Shown in pieces: positions 15,416 to 21,433 of a DNA stretch of 21,433 nucleotides; within the stretch, counting starts at the first letter, position 1, and each line of letters starts with the position of its first letter. This DNA is from Mesotoga sp. UBA6090 (GTDB taxonomy: Bacteria; Thermotogota; Thermotogae; Petrotogales; Kosmotogaceae). Position numbers and translations under genes: made by a program. The notes under the pieces were generated by a model that was given only the letters and a program-made list of their open reading frames with translations, was not told the origin of the DNA and ran no database searches. The DNA is taken from positions 16,569-38,001 of the forward strand of contig NZ_DIXC01000079.1 of the NCBI RefSeq assembly GCF_002435945.1. Reading direction: 5' to 3'.

Positions 15416-16407
15416 ATCCCGATTTCTCTTACGAAAAGAAGAAGATAGAGTTTTCCAGTGGCTATATATTTAAAGGGAAACACTATCGTTGTTCTATCAT
15501 AAAGTATGCTTCTCTGTACAAGAATTGTATGAAGGGAACCGAAAATGTCGAGGTCTATCATTTCTCTCCAAGAGAACGCGCTGTCGGCTCGATATTAATA
15601 CTTCACGGTTTGGGTACTGTCAATATTCCCTTCCTCTTCTGGATGGGAAGCCATTTGGCAAGTGCCGGTCTTCAAGCTTCTGTGATGATTCTTCCGGGAA
15701 ACTATACGAGAACGGCAAGTGGTTCCACTAGCGGAAAGGACTTTTTCTCGCCGGATTTAAGAAGGCTTACCGTATTCTGGGAACAGGCCGTCGTAGATAC
15801 CATGACGACCATAGATTTGCTCCAGCAAGAAAACATCTGGTGGGACAACAACTGCCTTTTCGGCTATTGCCTCGGAGGTATGGTCTCCACAATAGTCAAC
15901 GCAATCGACAAAAGAATAAACGACTTGATTCTGATGACCGTTGGTGGCAACATCGCCAAGATAATTTGGCGGTCCCCGGTGCTGAAATCTATTCGCCTTT
16001 CACTTCGAAACGGTTCCGGTGAAGAAGGGTATATAAATGATGAAAAGAGGCTGAACGCGAGGTTCAAAGAAGACTCTCTGGCAGTTAAGAAAATGAAGAG
16101 TGCTTCCGAGCTACTAGAATCCGATCTTCATCCCCTGTTCAAAATCGATCCTCTTGCTTATGCTCGGTTCAACGACAGCAAAAAGGTGACCATGATCGAG
16201 GCGCTTTTTGACAAGACCCTTCCAGTACAGTCGAGAAAACAGTTGTGGGAGGCTTTCGGCCGACCGAGAAGATACATAGTGCCGATCGGCCATGTTTCGT
16301 GGTTTCCCTTTGAATATGCTATTGGCAAGTACATTCTGAAGAAACTGGGGATCAAAGAGGCAAGAAGAAAGCTGCGCCTTCTGGAGAGCACTAAACCTAA
16401 TGAATGA
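15412..16407 (+). CDS. Alpha/beta hydrolase with cysteine nucleophile elbow
   Basis: The 331-residue protein shows the alpha/beta hydrolase order. The oxyanion strand is ILILHGLGT (61-69), and the nucleophile elbow FGYCLGGM puts C153 where most members have serine. An acidic residue follows a late strand (D267, in ALFDKTLP) and a histidine follows (H294, in VPIGHVSW). A GYCxGG box is also seen in polyhydroxyalkanoate synthases and a cysteine nucleophile in dienelactone hydrolases, but the rest does not let me assign either. No signal peptide is seen, so it is probably cytoplasmic. The ATG overlaps the ABC-like gene stop by four bases, and both may share a function. It is the last plus-strand gene of the ruvC-polC run. 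Confidence 0.75.
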   Translation: MNPDFSYEKKKIEFSSGYIFKGKHYRCSIIKYASLYKNCMKGTENVEVYHFSPRERAVGSILILHGLGTVNIPFLFWMGSHLASAGLQASVMILPGNYTRTASGSTSGKDFFSPDLRRLTVFWEQAVVDTMTTIDLLQQENIWWDNNCLFGYCLGGMVSTIVNAIDKRINDLILMTVGGNIAKIIWRSPVLKSIRLSLRNGSGEEGYINDEKRLNARFKEDSLAVKKMKSASELLESDLHPLFKIDPLAYARFNDSKKVTMIEALFDKTLPVQSRKQLWEAFGRPRRYIVPIGHVSWFPFEYAIGKYILKKLGIKEARRKLRLLESTKPNE

Positions 16408-16662
16408 TTGCGAGCCTCAGAAAGAGCTTTCAACTGCTTTCTGGCCGATCACTATACACAGTGGATAGCCGAAGTAGTGATTAGGCCTTTCGAGTCAGGA
16501 AGAGCTGCTGAATCATGATCCGCTTCAGATGACAGCGTTTGATAGTTTTGAGGACTGAAAGGTCTGTCACCCTGGCCAAGAACGAAGAACTTCTTTTCCT
16601 ACACTGCAACCTCGAGCCTACGTGTACTTGTCAAAGAAAAGAGTACGCATAAATGAAAAATG
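16408..16662. other. Intergenic stretch between convergent genes
   Basis: No supported gene. CAGAAAG/CTTTCTG (16418-16443) can form a 7-bp hairpin just after the hydrolase stop, but it lacks a T-run, so it is at best a weak terminator. Nothing else is clear. Confidence 0.4.
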
Positions 16663-19434
16663 TTATACGCTCAAGAAACTGACAAAGGAATCAACCAGCT
16701 CGGGATCGAACTGCTTCCCAGAACATCTGCGCAGCTCTTCTATTGCCTCTTCGCAGGATACCGGGTGTTTGTACGGCCTTCCGCTTGTCATAACGTCGTA
16801 AGCGTCTATTATTGACATGATTCTTGCCAGGAGCGGAATTGATTCGCCAACCAGTCCTCTGGGATACCCTGAGCCGTCCCACCATTCATGATGACTTAAG
16901 ATCTCATCCGCGATTCCCACCAGTTCGGGCGAAGAGAGGGCGATTCTAAATCCGGCTTCGGGATGGGACTTGATTTTCTTCCATTCTTCAGAGGTCAGAC
17001 TGCCGGCTTTTGTGAGTATCTCCTCTGGGACTGCTATCTTTCCAATATCGTGCAGAGCGCCAAGGAGCAAAAGATTATCAAGTTTGGCTTCAGATAATCC
17101 GATGAACTTCCCGAAATCCCTGCTGAGAGACTTGATCTTTTCCGTGTGTTCTTCGGTCTCATAACTCTTGTTAAGCAGGCTCTTCTCAAGCACCTCGACC
17201 GTTCTGCTTCTCATGGATATGTTGTTAAGAAGCTTGTCTCTGTACATTTTCTCTTCGGCAGAAACAAGCGTCTCGCGAAAATCCTGATCGACGTCGGATT
17301 TTGTTCCAATCCCGAATGAAACGCTTATCGGCAGATCGAATCCCGTTATTTGAGTAAGGGCCTTCTTGATTCTGCTTACAAGGGACTCTGCCGACTGTGT
17401 GTTGGTTTGGGGAAGAAGCATTATGAACTCGTCACCTCCCCATCTGGCGATTATATCGTCAGATCTCAGAGAGGACTTCAAGCATTCGGCAACGGCTTTC
17501 AGCAGCCTGTCACCTTCCAGATGGCCGAAAGCGTCATTAACAATCTTTAGTCCGTTGACGTCTCCCATAACTATGCTCATTGGCATTTGGCGCCTCACGT
17601 TCAGTCTCTCCACTTCTTCTTCGAAGAAAGATCTGTTGTAGAGAGAAGTGAGGGGGTCATGGAAAGTTACATAGTGAATCTCTCTGTCTGACCTTATTCT
17701 GATAATCGCTTCGACTGCATGAGCCATTAGCGTTTCGACAAGTTTCACTTCTTCCTGTTTCATCGGCGACTCATGATACGACACGAAGGCGCCTATGCTC
17801 TTCATTGGAACTATGGAAATCGATTCGCTGCAATCGGGGACTACTTCGCGAAGTGACGCGGCATCTATGAACGTTGAACTCCCGCTCTCTATCGAGTCTC
17901 TCAAAACTCCGCTCCTGAAAAGGTAGCCCTGGAGGGTTGAAATCTCTCCTTTGGTTTCGAGAGTAACCAGTTCCTGATTGTAAAACAGATACAGGCCAAA
18001 CTTATCCATGCCGCATATGTCGACTGAAGCGTCAATTATCGAGTGATATATTGTGTCTTCCTCATTTGATTTCTCCATCTTCAGGGCAATATAGTGGAGT
18101 TTGGATACTCTTTCTTTTGTCTTTTCCAGTTCCTCTTTCGCGAGTTTTTCATCGGTTATGTCTCTGATCGCTCCGCAAATGCTCCTGATGCCGGAAGCTC
18201 CGTCTGAGTAACTTGGTCTCGAAAACTCGCTTACCCATCTCAAGGCGCCGTCTTTCCGGATGATTCGGTATTCCAGTTGCTGCTGATTGCCGGACCTCAC
18301 GCTTTCCAGATGTCTCCTGTAGGAATCGAGATCCTCGGGATGGACTATCGACTCCCAGTCAAACTTCTGAAGTTTCGGTTCATCGATACTGTATCCGCTG
18401 ATCCTTTCGTAGGAGTCGCTTCTCCAGACTTCTGGATCGCCCCCATTGTCTGAGTATTCAACCTCATAGTAGTAATCGGATATTGTTTTGGACATCGATT
18501 TATACCTCTTTATGGAAAGCAAAAGCTGAGCTTCAACCAATTTCTCTTCCTCAAGCCTTTCACTCAATGAAGCAGTTTTCTCCCTGACCTGTCTTTTCAA
18601 AGCTCTGTTCCATAAATACACACCGCCAAGCACCAGAAGAACAATTATTCCCACCGGAAGAAAAAAGAGCAAAAAACTCGACCAGAAACCGCTTGTGTCA
18701 GTACCGTCAATACCTCCAACCCACTTGTTGTAGATTCGTCTGTATTCCCCATTAGAAGAGATTGTTGAGAGTCCCTCATTCAGTAAAGAGAGCAACTCTC
18801 GATCTCCCTCACTCACAGTGAAAAAGTATTCAAGCCGAATAAAGGGATTGTTGGACATCACAACATCCTCAAAAGAGAGTTCTTCAAGCAGAACGAGTCC
18901 CTGTAAGGTACCGAGCAATATGGCATCAACCTGCTCTTCATTAAGCATCCTGAGAGCGATCTCCGGATACTCAACTCTCATGATTTCACTCCCGACGAGC
19001 TCGTTGGTGACAATCTCGTCCGTAAGATCGCCTTTCTGTACGGCTATTCTCGACTCTCTCAAATCATTCAACGAGGAAAACTTGCCGGCAAGTTTGTTGG
19101 AGAAGATGGAACCATGAAGGACTATATGTGGATTGGAAAAGTCCACGAGCGAATCTCTTCCTTCTGAGTAGTACATAGCGAGCAAACCGTCAATTTGACC
19201 GCTCTCAAGTGCGGACCGCGCGTTCGTCCAGGTACGCAGTTCTATCTCTATTTCGAAATCGAGAGCTTTGGAAATCGCCCTGAGGATATCAACATTGAAT
19301 CCTACTGGAATTCCTCGTTCATTCTCATATTCAAACGGCGGATAGTCAATGTCACCGCCTAATCTGTACTCTGCTTCAGCAAAAACGACCAGAAAAACTG
19401 AGATGAAGAAAGCAGCTGATAATGCTTTTCTCAT
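16663..19434 (-). CDS. Membrane sensor with SBP3-PAS-GAF-GGDEF-HD-GYP domains (c-di-GMP turnover)
   Basis: The 923-residue protein begins with a signal peptide (residues 1-20). A family-3 solute-binding domain follows (about 22-245, starting YRLGGDIDYPPFEYE), then a membrane helix (about 250-278) and a coiled-coil linker. A PAS domain with PAC-like end (about 315-430, GAIRDITDEK) leads to a GAF-like region (about 450-585). The GGDEF domain has intact RWGGDEF (about 662-668) and an RSDD inhibitory site five residues upstream. The HD-GYP domain has LHDIGK (about 793) and HHEWWDGSGYPRGL (about 848-861). Both enzymatic halves look complete, so it could make and break c-di-GMP, probably in response to a periplasmic amino-acid-like ligand (inferred). 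ATG 19434 is chosen because GGGAGAG lies just upstream and the signal peptide begins there; ATG 19473 is less supported. Confidence 0.92.
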   Translation of the reverse strand: MRKALSAAFFISVFLVVFAEAEYRLGGDIDYPPFEYENERGIPVGFNVDILRAISKALDFEIEIELRTWTNARSALESGQIDGLLAMYYSEGRDSLVDFSNPHIVLHGSIFSNKLAGKFSSLNDLRESRIAVQKGDLTDEIVTNELVGSEIMRVEYPEIALRMLNEEQVDAILLGTLQGLVLLEELSFEDVVMSNNPFIRLEYFFTVSEGDRELLSLLNEGLSTISSNGEYRRIYNKWVGGIDGTDTSGFWSSFLLFFLPVGIIVLLVLGGVYLWNRALKRQVREKTASLSERLEEEKLVEAQLLLSIKRYKSMSKTISDYYYEVEYSDNGGDPEVWRSDSYERISGYSIDEPKLQKFDWESIVHPEDLDSYRRHLESVRSGNQQQLEYRIIRKDGALRWVSEFSRPSYSDGASGIRSICGAIRDITDEKLAKEELEKTKERVSKLHYIALKMEKSNEEDTIYHSIIDASVDICGMDKFGLYLFYNQELVTLETKGEISTLQGYLFRSGVLRDSIESGSSTFIDAASLREVVPDCSESISIVPMKSIGAFVSYHESPMKQEEVKLVETLMAHAVEAIIRIRSDREIHYVTFHDPLTSLYNRSFFEEEVERLNVRRQMPMSIVMGDVNGLKIVNDAFGHLEGDRLLKAVAECLKSSLRSDDIIARWGGDEFIMLLPQTNTQSAESLVSRIKKALTQITGFDLPISVSFGIGTKSDVDQDFRETLVSAEEKMYRDKLLNNISMRSRTVEVLEKSLLNKSYETEEHTEKIKSLSRDFGKFIGLSEAKLDNLLLLGALHDIGKIAVPEEILTKAGSLTSEEWKKIKSHPEAGFRIALSSPELVGIADEILSHHEWWDGSGYPRGLVGESIPLLARIMSIIDAYDVMTSGRPYKHPVSCEEAIEELRRCSGKQFDPELVDSFVSFLSV

Positions 19435-19593
19435 AACACTCTCCCAGAAGAAGATAGTCTTCCTCAGAACCAACTATAACATTATATGAAAGAATAATTG
19501 AATATCTTCGGGAGAGGTTTCGGCAAACAGTCGATCGGTGCCCACCTTTTATTACTCAAGTATTCTGTGTAATAATGGAGAGAGGTGATTGTT

Positions 19594-20787
19594 TTGAGTA
19601 GAACTCGTGGAACCGTCGATATTGGTTTAATCACAGGAGTACTTGCGATAGCGGCACTGGGAATTCTTGCCTACCTCTTTCCTACGACGAAAATTCCCGA
19701 CCCTGGTGGAGAGTACGAAGTGGGACTCCAGGTCATCGAACTAAATGATGAGACGAGGTTTGACCCCTTTTCCGATGCCGAGATGACCAGACGGCTGGTG
19801 ATAGACATTTGGTATCCGGCAGATGAGACTGCTGGAAAAAGAAGAAGTCCGTGGTTCAGGAGTCACAGGCTCTTCGTAAACAGCCTGGCTGACAATTACG
19901 ATCTTCCTCCCATATTATTCCAGTTCCTGAGAGCCGTCAAGACGAACTCATTCATAAATGCCGTGCCTTCGGAAAATGCGAAAAACCTGCCCGTAGTCAT
20001 TCTTTCCCCGGGAACTCCGGCCATAGTTCCACTGTATTTTTCTTTTGCAGAGCACATGGCCAGCAGAGGCTTCGTTGTGATTGGAGTAGAACACCCCTAT
20101 GGAGCGGCGGTGGTTGAGTTCTCAGACGGCTCGCAATTTCATTTTGACAGGGAAAGGGTGATGGACCTTCCCGGTGTCGAGACATTCGAAGAAGGGGTTA
20201 GGCTTTCGATGCAACTGATGGCAGAAGATCTCTCCTTTGTGATAGATTGGCTAGCACGGCTAAATCAAAGCGACCACGAACTGGCAGGAATCTTCGATAC
20301 AAGCAGATTGGTAACATTCGGCCATTCGGGCGGAGGAGGAGCGGTCCACTTTGCTTCAATCAATGATCCAAGGATTATGGCATTGCTTTCGTTTGATCCG
20401 GCTCTGTTTGTAATGAGTAATGAGGAGATAGATAGAGGGATCAAGATACCTTCGCTGATTATGGAAACCGACGAATGGAAGTATCGCGAGGAATCGGGAA
20501 GAATCTCTGACATGATAGAGGCCAGCCCCGTTCCGCCCTTTCATATAAGGATACCTGAGGCCAAGCATCCCGATTTTGCTATGCTGGATCATCTTTCGCC
20601 GTTAGCCCATTATTTGGGGTTTACAGGTCTCTTTATGAAAGATGGCGGTGAGAGCTATCTTTACAGAGTGATTTACAGTTTTCTGGAATACGTCTTTGGA
20701 AACCAGAGCAGGACTGAATTCTACTCTGCTCTTCTTCAAAGAGAGGATGTGGCAGTCTTTGAGGGTACTGCTGAAATACTCAGATAG
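19594..20787 (+). CDS. PAF-acetylhydrolase-like alpha/beta hydrolase, membrane-anchored
   Basis: The 397-residue protein has an uncleaved-looking N-terminal hydrophobic segment (about 8-29), so it is probably anchored outside the membrane. Features of the platelet-activating-factor acetylhydrolase family (PF03403) are visible: RRLVIDIWYPAD, PVVILSPG for the oxyanion strand, the nucleophile elbow FGHSGGGGAV (S245), LSFDPALF (D268) and KHPDFAMLDHLS with the likely catalytic histidine (H325). Such enzymes hydrolyse short-chain acyl groups from phospholipids and related esters; the substrate here is unknown. TTG 19594 is chosen because AGGTGA ends five bases upstream; GTG 19585 in the same frame overlaps that site. 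The gene is divergent from the c-di-GMP sensor. Confidence 0.83.
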   Translation: MSRTRGTVDIGLITGVLAIAALGILAYLFPTTKIPDPGGEYEVGLQVIELNDETRFDPFSDAEMTRRLVIDIWYPADETAGKRRSPWFRSHRLFVNSLADNYDLPPILFQFLRAVKTNSFINAVPSENAKNLPVVILSPGTPAIVPLYFSFAEHMASRGFVVIGVEHPYGAAVVEFSDGSQFHFDRERVMDLPGVETFEEGVRLSMQLMAEDLSFVIDWLARLNQSDHELAGIFDTSRLVTFGHSGGGGAVHFASINDPRIMALLSFDPALFVMSNEEIDRGIKIPSLIMETDEWKYREESGRISDMIEASPVPPFHIRIPEAKHPDFAMLDHLSPLAHYLGFTGLFMKDGGESYLYRVIYSFLEYVFGNQSRTEFYSALLQREDVAVFEGTAEILR

Positions 20788-21014
20788 ACTTCTTGTTTTT
20801 GGGCATCAGAAGTGTTTTGGTCACCATTGGCAAAGCTCATGAAAGGATTTCGAGTGATAAGAGACCTAGCCCGGAGAAAAGCCTCAGTGGGGCAAAGACA
20901 AGAGAGCGATATCCCTCGACAAGGTCGGTTAGTTTGAGGGTGTCGCGGGATTAACCTCTTGCAGTGACGGGAGATTTCCTTCTTTCCTAATGCCTTAGTT
21001 AGCAGATGAACGGA
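20788..21014. other. Intergenic stretch with hairpin-forming repeats
   Basis: No supported gene. ACTTCT/AGAAGT just after the hydrolase stop (about 20788-20815) is followed by GTTTT and may be a weak terminator. ATCCCTCGACA (20911-20921) and TGTCGCGGGAT (20941-20951) form an 11-position stem with one mismatch and a 19-base loop; no T-run follows. Confidence 0.4.
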
Positions 21015-21433
21015 CTAATCGACTTTCAAAGCGAGAGAGATGCCATATACAATAGCTGTTGCTATTTCAAGTCTTATACCAGGAACCCCTTGTTTGCTGA
21101 ATTCAACAGAACCGATATTGCGGCGGAACTACAGGAATCACCGCCAGTTTGAAAGACTGAAGTTGAAATCTTCATGATTTTACTTCGTCGACTGTGGGGG
21201 CCACATCCATCGGAATCAAAGCAACCTTCCCGAACCGTCAACGAAATTGTCAACAAATAGTGGATTGACGATCATCTCTTGCGTTCTCTGCCAGTGCAGG
21301 TCGTTGAAGTACGGATCAACTCTTGTTCCACCAACGAGACCATAAGGCCGCGTTCGGATAAAAGTTGCAGCCGACTTTTCCCTAGTCGTGAACATTCGCT
21401 TGCTCCTTAGACTCAACTTTGACAGCATGAAAT
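21015..21433 (-). pseudogene. Decayed protein-coding remnant, family not recognised (runs off the right edge)
   Basis: On the minus strand three protein-like fragments follow one another in different frames. The first enters from beyond the window, includes IRTRPYGLVGGTRVDPYFND and LHWQRTQEMIVNPLFVDNFVD, and stops near 21216. A second frame then reads FGKVALIPMDVAPTVDEVKS and stops near 21177. A third frame, broken by in-frame stops, ends with FSKQGVPGIRLEIATAIVYG and ISLALKVD at 21015-21017. The pattern looks like one protein with frameshifts and nonsense changes. I do not recognise the family; sequencing errors would look the same. Confidence 0.42.

Noticed and set aside
16418..16443. Hairpin after the hydrolase gene as an intrinsic terminator
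   Set aside because: No T-run follows the 7-bp stem on the plus strand.

Overview
The window most resembles chromosomal DNA from a Thermotogota bacterium, probably the mesophilic Mesotoga/Kosmotoga branch. This is inferred from gene content: a PolC-type replicase with internal exonuclease and zinc knuckle directly downstream of ruvC, a THEP1-type NTPase, glycolipid glycosyltransferases and moderate GC. I see no insertion sequence, phage gene or CRISPR array. Most intergenic regions are short, and the tRNA genes carry near-consensus sigma70-type promoters and clear intrinsic terminators.

Region 1 (1-4123): the 3' end of a DinG-type helicase gene is coupled to a ComF-like phosphoribosyltransferase. 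A tRNA-Gln lies on the minus strand with its own promoter and terminator. A membrane glycolipid module follows: an alMGS-like GT4 enzyme on the plus strand, convergent with a minus-strand operon of an alDGS-like GT4 enzyme and a YbhN/UPF0104 flippase-like membrane protein. Region 2 (4124-5360): a roughly 500-base stretch without a clear gene, a THEP1-type NTPase whose 3' end overlaps the terminator and tail of a minus-strand tRNA-Cys, then a compact structured-RNA candidate (hairpin, possible pseudoknot, strong terminator) on the minus strand.

Region 3 (5554-7500): a minus-strand secreted-protein operon. It holds a cysteine-rich exported protein whose reading frame is cut by one in-frame TAA, then a secreted protein with a redoxin-like C-terminal domain lacking the usual CxxC. 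Region 4 (7724-7867): tRNA-Asp with a consensus promoter and terminator.

Region 5 (8169-16407): a plus-strand run of ruvC, polC, a divergent sliding-clamp-like gene, a degenerate RbsA-like double ABC ATPase and an alpha/beta hydrolase with a cysteine nucleophile. Three of the four junctions overlap or are nearly abutting, which suggests a replication/repair operon with accessory genes attached. The clamp-like protein beside PolC and the eroded ATPase are the most interesting protein-level observations.

Region 6 (16663-21433): a minus-strand SBP-PAS-GAF-GGDEF-HD-GYP sensor of cyclic-di-GMP turnover, a divergently transcribed PAF-acetylhydrolase-like membrane-anchored hydrolase, and a decayed minus-strand gene remnant at the right edge.
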